NCBI GenBank assembly: GCA_902592445.1
Contig: CACJEN010000002.1
Span: 62,001-126,000 of the forward strand
DNA from: an uncultured Pelagibacteraceae bacterium
GTDB taxonomy: Bacteria; Pseudomonadota; Alphaproteobacteria; Pelagibacterales; Pelagibacteraceae
Direction: 5' to 3'
DNA: 64,000 nucleotides
Translations under genes and position numbers: made by a program
The notes under the pieces: model-generated
What the model was told of the DNA's origin: nothing
The model's database searches: none
Seen by the model: the letters and a program-made list of their open reading frames with translations, nothing else
Shown here: positions 9,279 to 17,959 of the stretch, piece by piece
Layout: every line of letters begins with the position of its first letter
Position numbering within the stretch: position 1 is the first letter of the stretch

Positions 9279-10487
9279 ATGTTTAAAAGCTTAAGTTTAA
9301 AAGTAATTATTTTTGGATTTATTTTTACATTTTTTTCAAGCTTTGGACAGAGTTTTTTTATTGGTTTGTTTAATCCAAGTGTGAGAGATACTTTAAATAT
9401 CTCCCACGGACAATTTGGATCAATTTATGCAACCGCAACATTATTAAGTAGTTTTTTATTCATTTGGGTAGGAAAAAAAATTGACGATATTAATGTATTA
9501 AGATTTGCACTTTATGTAACAGTTCTTCTATCGTTTTCATGTTTTTTCTTTTCAAAAATTTCATCAATTGTATTTTTATTCATTGCTATATTTTTAATGC
9601 GATTTTCAGGTCAAGGGATGATGTCACATACGGCATCAACAACAATCTCAAGATATTTTACTAAATCTAGAGGTAAAGCTTTAAGCATAGGATGGTTTGG
9701 TTTATCAGTTGCTGAATTTATTTTACCTGTAACAATAATCTATCTTTTAACCATATATAACTGGCAAAATATTTGGATATTTATTTCATTGTTGGTTTTA
9801 GTTTTTCTTCCAATTGCATCTTATTTTTTAATTAAAGAACTAAATTTAGATTCAAGAGAAAACGCTGAAAATAAAGAAGTTAAGAATAAAGACATTAAAC
9901 AATGGGCAAGAATTGAAGTTATTAAGGATTATAGATTTTATATTATAAGTGCAAATTTGCTTGCTATGCCATGGATTGCCACTGGTGTTTTTGTTTATCA
10001 ATCATTTATTACATCTTCCAAGGAATGGGGAGAATACGTTATTGCTCAATCTTTTATGGTTTATTCATTACTGTCAGTAATTACATTATTAATATCAGGC
10101 ATCCTAATTGATAAGTTTACTAGCAGAAAATTATTAATTTTTATGAATATACCTTTGCTTCTTTCAACATTTGTTATTATTTTTTTTGATGCTCCACTTA
10201 CTGCATTTGTATTTTTAGGTTTGATTGGCGTATCGAATGGATTAGCAAATGTTTTAGGCTCTTCCACTTGGGCTGAGTTATATGGTGTAAAGCACATTGG
10301 TTCTATAAAGGCTTTAACCACAGCATTGATGGTTTTTTCAACAGCATTTGGAACAGCATTATTTGGTGTATTAATTGATTTTGGTTTTACGATTGAGAAA
10401 ATTGCAATTGTTTCCTCAATCTATATATTTTCAACAATAGTTTTGCTTTTTTTTGTAAGAAAAAAGCTCAATCCTGAATATATCTAA
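9279..10487 (+). CDS. MFS transporter
   Basis: 12-TM; 'IWVGKKIDDINVLR', 'LISGILIDKFTSRKLL'. Confidence 0.85.
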   Translation: MFKSLSLKVIIFGFIFTFFSSFGQSFFIGLFNPSVRDTLNISHGQFGSIYATATLLSSFLFIWVGKKIDDINVLRFALYVTVLLSFSCFFFSKISSIVFLFIAIFLMRFSGQGMMSHTASTTISRYFTKSRGKALSIGWFGLSVAEFILPVTIIYLLTIYNWQNIWIFISLLVLVFLPIASYFLIKELNLDSRENAENKEVKNKDIKQWARIEVIKDYRFYIISANLLAMPWIATGVFVYQSFITSSKEWGEYVIAQSFMVYSLLSVITLLISGILIDKFTSRKLLIFMNIPLLLSTFVIIFFDAPLTAFVFLGLIGVSNGLANVLGSSTWAELYGVKHIGSIKALTTALMVFSTAFGTALFGVLIDFGFTIEKIAIVSSIYIFSTIVLLFFVRKKLNPEYI

Positions 10488-10530
10488 AAATAGCTTGATT
10501 TTTTATAGACCCAGGTATAAATAACCGGCC

Positions 10531-11049
10531 ATGGCTAGAGTAACAGTAGAAGATTGTATTGATAAAGTAGAAAGTCCGTATGAGTTAGTTTTAGTAGCAA
10601 AAGAGAGAGCTACTCAGCTAAATTCTGGGATAGAACCTACTTTAGAAAGAGACAATGATAAGAATACAGTTATTGCCCTAAGAGAGATCGCCGAAGAAAC
10701 CATTAAAGTTCCAGATTTAACCGAAGCTGCAGTATATAAATTAAGAAAACATGTAGAACAAGTTGATGATTCTGGAGAAGAAGATGAGGATATAGGCGAT
10801 GATTTTGAAAATTTATATAAAGGCGAAATATCTAAAAGTGGTGTTCCAATATTGCCTTCTAAAAGAGCTAGAAAAATTCCAGAAAAAATTCAAGTATCTA
10901 AGGACGATTTAGAAGAATTACAAAATTCGAATGAGACACCAATGTCTGATACTATCGATACAAATGAAGAGAGTGGTGATGCTTCTTTAGAGGAAATGCA
11001 GGAAGAAGAAAACCTCTCAAACGAACAAGACCCAAATAATCAAGAATAA
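10531..11049 (+). CDS. rpoZ: DNA-directed RNA polymerase omega subunit with long acidic C-terminal tail
   Basis: '[30 protein letters not shown]...[19 protein letters not shown]'. Confidence 0.92.
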   Translation: MARVTVEDCIDKVESPYELVLVAKERATQLNSGIEPTLERDNDKNTVIALREIAEETIKVPDLTEAAVYKLRKHVEQVDDSGEEDEDIGDDFENLYKGEISKSGVPILPSKRARKIPEKIQVSKDDLEELQNSNETPMSDTIDTNEESGDASLEEMQEEENLSNEQDPNNQE

Positions 11050-11052
11050 AAA

Positions 11053-11082
11053 AAAGGGCCTTGAAATTAATCAAAGCCCTTT
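11053..11082. terminator. Bidirectional intrinsic terminator between convergent rpoZ and SBP gene
   Basis: AAAGGGC-C-TTGA-AATTAA-TCAA-A-GCCCTTT flanked by A-run and TTTAATTT. Confidence 0.8.
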
Positions 11083-11104
11083 AATTTAAATAATTAATAA
11101 TTAA

Positions 11105-12118
11105 CTATTTTGGCAACCAACTTTTCCATTTATCAGGATTGTTGTCTAACCACTCGTTAACAACTTCTTTAACATCTCTTTTTTTGATATCAACTTCAAC
11201 TAACATTTTAGCTTGGTCAATATTTTCTAATCTCATTCTTTCAAAAAAAGCTTTTGCATCAGCATGTTCTGCTTTAGCAAAAGTAGCAGGATTTCCATAG
11301 TTCATGGTATAGTCTTTATCCCATCCAGTTGCAGGCCATCCTTTTGTACCACAAGTCTTCCAGTTGTTTGCTTCGGTAAATGTATCACCTTCACAAGTTG
11401 CGTACTCAGGAAGTTGAACACCTACCATGTCAAACTCTCCAAAAAACCAATGTGGTGACCAAAGGTATAATAAGAAAGGTTCTTTTCTCATGTAAGCAGC
11501 TTTTGCCTCCGCAATTGCAGCAGCCTCTGTACCTAGCTCATCTGCTTGGAAATCAATTCCTAAAAGATCTAGTCTTTTTTGATCATGACAGTTCCAACCA
11601 GCTACTGGACAACCAATTAGTCTTCCTTTACCACCTGTCTCAATAGTTGCAAATTTAGCTTTATGTTTGTTTAGGTCTCTCCAAGTTTTGATACCTAATT
11701 CATCCGCAGCATATTTTGGTATCCAGTAATCTGACATACCTATAATTCCAGTAGTTCCTAAAAGGTCAACTGTTCCATCGCCTTTGTAAGATTTTACTAC
11801 TTTGCCATCATAAATTAAATCTTCATTAAACATTACATCATCTGCTTCAGCATAACTTGGCCAGCTCTCACAAGCAAAATCTAGCTCACCAGCTGCAATA
11901 GCTTCCCATAGACCAGTTCCTGAAGGAAATACTGTTTGTTTAATTTTATAACCCATTTCTCTTTCGAGAATTGCTACAGCCACTTCACAAGTAATTATTC
12001 CACCTGTCCAGTCAGCAATAGCAGCATGTAGTCTTTTAGCAGCATTTGCTGTTCCAAAACTACCTACCATAAGCACTAAAGATAAAAATAGTGCTGATAT
12101 TGTTTTTGATAACTTCAT
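11105..12118 (-). CDS. Glycine betaine/proline/TMAO-type ABC transporter substrate-binding protein (ProX/OpuAC/TmoX-like)
   Basis: Signal peptide; 'AIADWTGGIITCEVAVAILEREMGYKI', 'GELDFACESWPSYAE', 'FLLYLWSPHWFFGEFDMVGVQLPEY'. Confidence 0.88.
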   Translation of the reverse strand: MKLSKTISALFLSLVLMVGSFGTANAAKRLHAAIADWTGGIITCEVAVAILEREMGYKIKQTVFPSGTGLWEAIAAGELDFACESWPSYAEADDVMFNEDLIYDGKVVKSYKGDGTVDLLGTTGIIGMSDYWIPKYAADELGIKTWRDLNKHKAKFATIETGGKGRLIGCPVAGWNCHDQKRLDLLGIDFQADELGTEAAAIAEAKAAYMRKEPFLLYLWSPHWFFGEFDMVGVQLPEYATCEGDTFTEANNWKTCGTKGWPATGWDKDYTMNYGNPATFAKAEHADAKAFFERMRLENIDQAKMLVEVDIKKRDVKEVVNEWLDNNPDKWKSWLPK

Positions 12119-12226
12119 ATGTTTTATCCTCTTTTTTAAATTTAAAAGTTTATTCTAGCTCAAAATTTAAGTGAATGTAAACTGTATATAAATTCAATAC
12201 CCAATACATTTATAGATTAAAAATGC

Positions 12227-12272
12227 GGTCTATTGACCATTTTATGGTCTATTTGGGATTGTACGGTCTATT
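12227..12272. repeat. Three direct repeats GGTCTATT at exact 19-bp spacing with embedded inverted repeats
   Basis: GGTCTATT at 12227, 12246 and 12265; GACCAT-TTT-ATGGTC (12235-12249). Confidence 0.85.
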
Positions 12273-13417
12273 CCTTTAACAATTTTTTTTTCATGATCAA
12301 AAAATGGTAATTTAACAATATTACATTCATGGATTGTGCCATTAGGTAATTCTAACTTTAACTTTTTTCCAGGCCATTCTTTCGGTTCATAAAATCTCAC
12401 ATATCCGATTCCAAGTTTTAATGTAGGTGAGGGTACACCCGCAGTTATATGTCCAACAATATTATCACCTTCTATAACTTTACTTCCAGAAGTTGGTGTA
12501 TCAGTTTCACAAGTAACACCAAACAAACATGTTCCTTTATTTTTTTTTGATAACGCTTCCCTTCCAATAAAATCACCTTTATCCATATTTACAAAAAATT
12601 CTAAACCAGCCTCAAAGGGTGTCATAGTTGTATCAATATCAGTTAAATTCCCAAATATTCCTCCTTCAATTCTTCTTATAGTCATTGCACGAGAGGATGA
12701 TAATTCCATCCCAAAAGGCTTTCCACATTCCATAAGGTGATCCCAAAGAGCTAAGTGGTCTGTCTTATACCCATCAGAATAAATTTCAAAACCAAGCTCG
12801 TTTGTGAAACCAGTTCTTGAAACATATAAATCTTGTCCACCAAGTTTAAAAAAACCTGATCTAAAATATGGCATGCTTTCATCTATATTTCCTTTTGATG
12901 CAGCTTTCATAATATCAATTGAAGCAGGACCTTGTATTTGTAGAACCCTTGACTTCGGATCTGATATTTTTACATCAAAATTTTCACTATGGGCTAATAA
13001 CCAATCTTCAAACGGACCGTCAGCTTGTACATACCAAAATTTATTATCATTAAATTTAAAAATTACTCCATCCATAAAAATCCCACCTTGAGGAGTACAT
13101 GCTAACGAATAATAACCCCTACCTTCTTTTATTGATGAAATTTTTCTTGTTAATATTTTTTCTAAAAAGGGAATTGCATCCTTACCTGAAATTTCCACTG
13201 GCTTTTCTGGAACATCAAAAATTAATGCTTTCTGTCTTAGTAGCCAATATTTTTCGATTGGATCTTCACCTATTGATATTGGAAAATATCGACCAGCATA
13301 AACGCCACGGACCATTTTAGGACTATTGGTTCTTTCAATGTAAGGAGACTCTTCAAATCTTCTTGCACTAATTTTAATGGTTTTGTTAAGATCAGATTCT
13401 TCTTGTAGATTTCCCAA
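12242..13417 (-). CDS. GcvT/DmdA-like tetrahydrofolate-dependent aminomethyltransferase-family protein (not canonical GcvT)
   Basis: 'YFPISIGEDPIEKYWLLRQKALIFDVPEKPVEISGKDA', 'SRTGFTNELGFEIYSDG', 'GHITAGVPSPTLKLGIGYVRF' GcvT fold motifs. Confidence 0.82.
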   Translation of the reverse strand: MGNLQEESDLNKTIKISARRFEESPYIERTNSPKMVRGVYAGRYFPISIGEDPIEKYWLLRQKALIFDVPEKPVEISGKDAIPFLEKILTRKISSIKEGRGYYSLACTPQGGIFMDGVIFKFNDNKFWYVQADGPFEDWLLAHSENFDVKISDPKSRVLQIQGPASIDIMKAASKGNIDESMPYFRSGFFKLGGQDLYVSRTGFTNELGFEIYSDGYKTDHLALWDHLMECGKPFGMELSSSRAMTIRRIEGGIFGNLTDIDTTMTPFEAGLEFFVNMDKGDFIGREALSKKNKGTCLFGVTCETDTPTSGSKVIEGDNIVGHITAGVPSPTLKLGIGYVRFYEPKEWPGKKLKLELPNGTIHECNIVKLPFFDHEKKIVKGIDRTIPNRP

Positions 13418-13427
13418 TTTAATCTCT

Positions 13428-15758
13428 CTAATTTGTTTTTGCGTTAGATCTTAAAATTGTTGGTGGATCAAATGCAGTTAATTCTGGAAGCGTATCATTA
13501 TATTTTTCGATCTCAATAAGACAAGAATGTGCAATTGGACCTTGTCCAAGTTTAGATGTACCTTTGTCGGGTGTTAATACATTTGGATTACCATGTTTAC
13601 ACATACTTCCATCTTGAGTAGGATTTTCTGGATCATACCAAGCACCAGTACTCATTTGTACTACTCCCTGCATTACATCATCTGTGATTTTTATACCAGC
13701 CAAACAAGATCCTCTATCATTAAACATTTTAACTACATCTCCATTTTTTAAATTACGTTTTTTTGCATCTATAGGATTAATTTCAAGCGGCTCTCTCTCA
13801 TTTATTTTAAATGACTTACTATACTTTCCATGATCCATTTGGCTGTGTAGTTTATTTTTCGGTTGATTTGATATTAAGTGAAGCGGATATTTTTTATTTA
13901 CTTTGCCCAACCATTCACAAGGTTCGAACCATACTGGGTGTCCTGGACAATCATCATAATTAAAGTCAGCCACTGTTTTCGAGAAAATTTCTATTTTACC
14001 ACTTGGTGTATTAAGTGGATTTTTTTTAGGATCTTCTCTAAAATCTTTCAACATTATTGTTGGTTCTGTTGGATCGCTAATTTTAAACCATTTTTGCTCT
14101 CTGAACTTTTCATATTTAGGTATCTCAATATTTGCAGCCGCTGCTCTATCAAATGTTTGTTTATAAATCCATTCTTGCCACTCATCTTGACTTTTTCCCT
14201 CAGTAAATTTTTCCTCAATACCTATTTTTTTTGCAATATTTGCAAAAATTTCAAAATCATTTTTAGATTGTCCATAAGGTTCTATTATTTTATCCATAGA
14301 TACTACAAATGGATCCCTGGGCGTCATCATTATGTCTGTTCTCTCAAGAGGAGTAGTGCAAGGCAAAACGATATCAGATCTTTTTGCAAGCGTATTCCAG
14401 CACCATTCATTTGAAATTATTGTATCTGGTTTTTCCCAAGCTTTTATTAGTCTATTCAAGTCCTGGTGATGATGAAAAGGATTTCCACCAGCCCAATAAA
14501 CTATTTTAGTATCTGGATAGACATATGAATTTCCATTAAAGTCAAATTTTTTTCCTGGGTTCAGTAAAAGATCACTAATTCGTGCAACAGGTATAAAATT
14601 CTCTATTTTATTTTCAGTTTGTGGAAATGCTGCTCCAGGTAAAACTTTAAATTGACCACCTATAAAATTAGTAGCACTATAACCAAAACCAAACCCACCT
14701 CCTGGTAATCCAATTTGACCAATCATAGAAGCAAGCATAATTGCCATCCAAAACGGTTGTTCACCATGATCTTGTCTTGTTAAGGACCAACTAATAGATA
14801 TCATGCTTCTTTTTTTTACAATTTTTATAGCTAGTTCTTTAATTTTAGATGCTGAAATTTCACAAATATTTGAAGCCCATTCAGCATTCTTTACTACGCC
14901 ATCATTTTTTCCCAAAAGGTAAGGTAAAAATTTATCAAAGCCCTCTGTATATTTATTTAAGAAATTAGTATCACTATGTCCTTCAGAATAAATTGTATGA
15001 GCCATCCCTAACATTAAGGCAGTGTCTGTGTTAGGTCTTGCTGCAATCCATTCACCACTAACCTCATTAATTAAATCAGATTTAAGTGGACTAACATTTA
15101 TAAACTCTATTCCTGAATTTGCAGATTCAATTAAATTTTCCTTTTGATAATGATGACCCGTCCCACCTTGAGAAATTTGACCATTTTTAATTGGAATTCC
15201 ACCAAAACAGAGAAAAACTTCAGTATTTTTTTTTATAGACTCCCAACTAGTGCATGTATCAAGATAAGCACGATAACTCCCAAGAATATGAGGGACCATA
15301 GCCTCTGCAGCAGCAAAACTGTATGTAAATTTTGATCTAGTATATCCACCAACACAATTTAAAAATCTGTGTAATTGGCTTTGGGCATGATGAAATCTTC
15401 CTGCACTGGCCCATCCATACGAACCGCCAAATATAGAGGAGTTCCCATGTTTCTCTTTTACTCTATTAATTTCGTTTGCGACAAGTTCCTCTGCTTTATC
15501 CCAACTAACTGCAATAAATGGTTCAACGCCTCTTAAATTATTGTTTGCCCCTGGACCTTTTTCTAGCCAACTTTTTCTAACCATTGGCTTATCGATACGT
15601 GTTGGTCCGTCTAGAACATCAACAATTCCTTGTGCAATAGGTGATGGGTCTTTATCATGTTCCCATCCAACAAGTTCCTCAACCTTACCATTTTTAACTT
15701 TAGCTCTATAAGTACCCCAATGGTTACTTGTTAAAGGCAGACCTTTATTTTTGGTCAT
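13428..15758 (-). CDS. Molybdopterin oxidoreductase of the DMSO/TMAO/biotin-sulfoxide reductase family, apparently cytoplasmic
   Basis: 'SSIFGGSYGWASAGRFHHAQSQLHRFLNCVGGYTRSKFTYSFAAAEAMVPHILG'; Ser in 'TYSFAAA' matches the Mo-ligand Ser region of DMSOR/TorA; no Tat signal. Confidence 0.9.
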   Translation of the reverse strand: MTKNKGLPLTSNHWGTYRAKVKNGKVEELVGWEHDKDPSPIAQGIVDVLDGPTRIDKPMVRKSWLEKGPGANNNLRGVEPFIAVSWDKAEELVANEINRVKEKHGNSSIFGGSYGWASAGRFHHAQSQLHRFLNCVGGYTRSKFTYSFAAAEAMVPHILGSYRAYLDTCTSWESIKKNTEVFLCFGGIPIKNGQISQGGTGHHYQKENLIESANSGIEFINVSPLKSDLINEVSGEWIAARPNTDTALMLGMAHTIYSEGHSDTNFLNKYTEGFDKFLPYLLGKNDGVVKNAEWASNICEISASKIKELAIKIVKKRSMISISWSLTRQDHGEQPFWMAIMLASMIGQIGLPGGGFGFGYSATNFIGGQFKVLPGAAFPQTENKIENFIPVARISDLLLNPGKKFDFNGNSYVYPDTKIVYWAGGNPFHHHQDLNRLIKAWEKPDTIISNEWCWNTLAKRSDIVLPCTTPLERTDIMMTPRDPFVVSMDKIIEPYGQSKNDFEIFANIAKKIGIEEKFTEGKSQDEWQEWIYKQTFDRAAAANIEIPKYEKFREQKWFKISDPTEPTIMLKDFREDPKKNPLNTPSGKIEIFSKTVADFNYDDCPGHPVWFEPCEWLGKVNKKYPLHLISNQPKNKLHSQMDHGKYSKSFKINEREPLEINPIDAKKRNLKNGDVVKMFNDRGSCLAGIKITDDVMQGVVQMSTGAWYDPENPTQDGSMCKHGNPNVLTPDKGTSKLGQGPIAHSCLIEIEKYNDTLPELTAFDPPTILRSNAKTN

Positions 15759-17882
15759 TTATTTTTTGGCTAAACCTAATGCTATTCTTTGTTTCTTTGT
15801 CCAAGCAAGGCTTATTCTATCGATTATAATTGCTAGAAGGACTATCCCAACACCTGCTGCCAATCCTCTTCCAGTATCAGATCTAGCTAATCCATTAAAA
15901 ACCTCTAGACCTAGTCCTTTTCCACCTATAAGTGGAGTAACAATTTGCATTGCAAACGCCATAATTACAGTTTGATTAAAACCTATTACTAAACTTGGTA
16001 TAGCTAAAGGAAATTTTACCTTATTAAGAGTTTGCAATAGGGATCCACCAAAAGATCTAGAAACTTCTGAATAGGTACCAGATACTTGAGTTAATCCTAG
16101 CGCGGTTAATCTTATTATTGGAGGTATAGAATATATTACTGTAGCCAGAACTGCAGAAACTATTCCACCTCCAAAAAACATTAAAACTGGAATTAAATAA
16201 CAAAAATATGGAAGAGTTTGCATAGCATCTAGTACAACATCTTGAATATTTTTAAATCTTTCGCTGTAAGAGGCTATTATACCAAGAGGTACTCCTATTA
16301 TAAAACATAACAATACTGAGACTAAAACCGAGGATAACGTAATCATTGATTGGGGCCATATTCCACAAGCTCCAATAAACAATAAAAGTATTATTGTAAT
16401 AATTGCAAATCTTAATCCAACTGTAAAATATCCGATACTTGCAAAAACTGCTAATGTATACCACCAAGGCGTATGAGTTAAAAAAATATCTAAAGGCCTT
16501 AACAAATTTAGATAAACAAATCCTCTTAATCCTTTAGAAAATGCAATAAAGCCTGGATCAACTGTCAAAGACTCTACAGCATTAGAAATCGGTTGTCTTA
16601 TTGATAACTTCCACTCTTTAGGAAAAGTTCCTATTTCATATAAATTCGAGTCTATGAATGAAATAATAAATAAAGCTATCAATGATGGAATCAAATAAAA
16701 TCTTCCACTTATAAATTCGCCGATATCATTTGCAGTATTTTTATTGAAAATAGAAATTAAAATACTTGTGAAAGATGCAATAAAATTTGTAATTTTAATA
16801 CATATAAAGTCTAAAATTTTGCTCGTAATATCTAAAGGCATTTCCAAAATTCTTGCAATTTTATATTTTTCTAAATTTTGAGGAAGTAAATGAAATTTTT
16901 TTACATTTGATGGAAGTTTATCTTCTTTATTACTGCAAGCTTTACTAAATCTATCAAACATTATTGCCATGAATAAAATACAAAGACCACCTTCCATTGC
17001 CCATCCGACATCAAGTCTTCTTATTGCTTGCCATACTTGTCCACCAATCCCTTCTGCACCAATAAAACATGCTAATACAACAAGAGCTAACGCCATCATA
17101 ATAACTTGATTGATGCCCATCATAATACTTGGCAGTGACATAGGAATTTTAATTTTTAATAATAATTGCAATTTACTTGAACCAAACGAAGTTGCAGACT
17201 CTACGGTTTCTTTTGAAACTTGTCTAATACCAGTGTTGGTTAATCGAATTATTGGTGGCATTGAATAAATCATTGTAGCCAATATTGCAGGTGCCCCCCC
17301 AATACCGAAAAAAAATAATGCAGGAAATAAATAAACAAAGGCGGGCATAACCTGCATTGTGTCCAAAACAGGTTTCATAAAATTTTCAAATCTATCACTC
17401 TGAGAGCACGCTATTCCAAGTAATACTCCAAAAAATACACATAAGAAAACTGATAATCCCATCAAAGCAAGTGTTTGTAGAGATGCTTCCCACATTCCAA
17501 CAGCTCCCCAAAAATAAATTACAAAGCATGAAAACAAGCCTAATCTTAGCCCACCAGCTATAAAACAAGGAAGAGTTAAAATTGCGGCGACTAAAACCCA
17601 AGGTGACTCAAGCAAAAAATCTTCTAAAAAATAATAACCAGCTTTAATGTAATTTGCTAAAATTTTTGTAATCCATCTGTAATTTTTCTTTAGATAATCT
17701 TCTCCTTCATTTACCCATGCTGTAAAAGTAAATTCATCAGTTACAACTTTAGGAAATTTTGATGGTCCGTCATTTTGACTTGAAAGAAATAAGGCTCCAA
17801 TAAAAACTAATAAAACCAATGAATATTTTATAATACTTTTTGTATTATTTTTATTTTCTATTGTTTTTTGGACTACATCCAT
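15759..17882 (-). CDS. Osmolyte (betaine/TMAO-type) ABC transporter permease, double-length fusion with two permease units
   Basis: 707 aa with two homologous halves: 'DTMQVMPAFVYLFPALFFFGIGGAPAILATMIYSMPPIIRLTNTGIRQV' and 'DAMQTLPYFCYLIPVLMFFGGGIVSAVLATVIYSIPPIIRLTALGLTQV'. Confidence 0.9.
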   Translation of the reverse strand: MDVVQKTIENKNNTKSIIKYSLVLLVFIGALFLSSQNDGPSKFPKVVTDEFTFTAWVNEGEDYLKKNYRWITKILANYIKAGYYFLEDFLLESPWVLVAAILTLPCFIAGGLRLGLFSCFVIYFWGAVGMWEASLQTLALMGLSVFLCVFFGVLLGIACSQSDRFENFMKPVLDTMQVMPAFVYLFPALFFFGIGGAPAILATMIYSMPPIIRLTNTGIRQVSKETVESATSFGSSKLQLLLKIKIPMSLPSIMMGINQVIMMALALVVLACFIGAEGIGGQVWQAIRRLDVGWAMEGGLCILFMAIMFDRFSKACSNKEDKLPSNVKKFHLLPQNLEKYKIARILEMPLDITSKILDFICIKITNFIASFTSILISIFNKNTANDIGEFISGRFYLIPSLIALFIISFIDSNLYEIGTFPKEWKLSIRQPISNAVESLTVDPGFIAFSKGLRGFVYLNLLRPLDIFLTHTPWWYTLAVFASIGYFTVGLRFAIITIILLLFIGACGIWPQSMITLSSVLVSVLLCFIIGVPLGIIASYSERFKNIQDVVLDAMQTLPYFCYLIPVLMFFGGGIVSAVLATVIYSIPPIIRLTALGLTQVSGTYSEVSRSFGGSLLQTLNKVKFPLAIPSLVIGFNQTVIMAFAMQIVTPLIGGKGLGLEVFNGLARSDTGRGLAAGVGIVLLAIIIDRISLAWTKKQRIALGLAKK

Positions 17883-17959
17883 TGTATTTATAAGTTAAAA
17901 TATATTATTTTACATTTAAAGGAAAATATTGTCTATTTTGATCTTAATATAAAGAAATT

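Noticed and set aside
12242-13417. Direct assignment as DmdA (DMSP demethylase)
   Set aside because: Shares the GcvT fold and some DmdA-like features, but the sequence does not match DmdA closely enough as I remember it.
13878-14414. 178-aa ORF antisense to the molybdoenzyme gene
   Set aside because: Low-complexity Phe/Ile-rich translation typical of antisense frames in AT-rich DNA, fully inside a convincing CDS.
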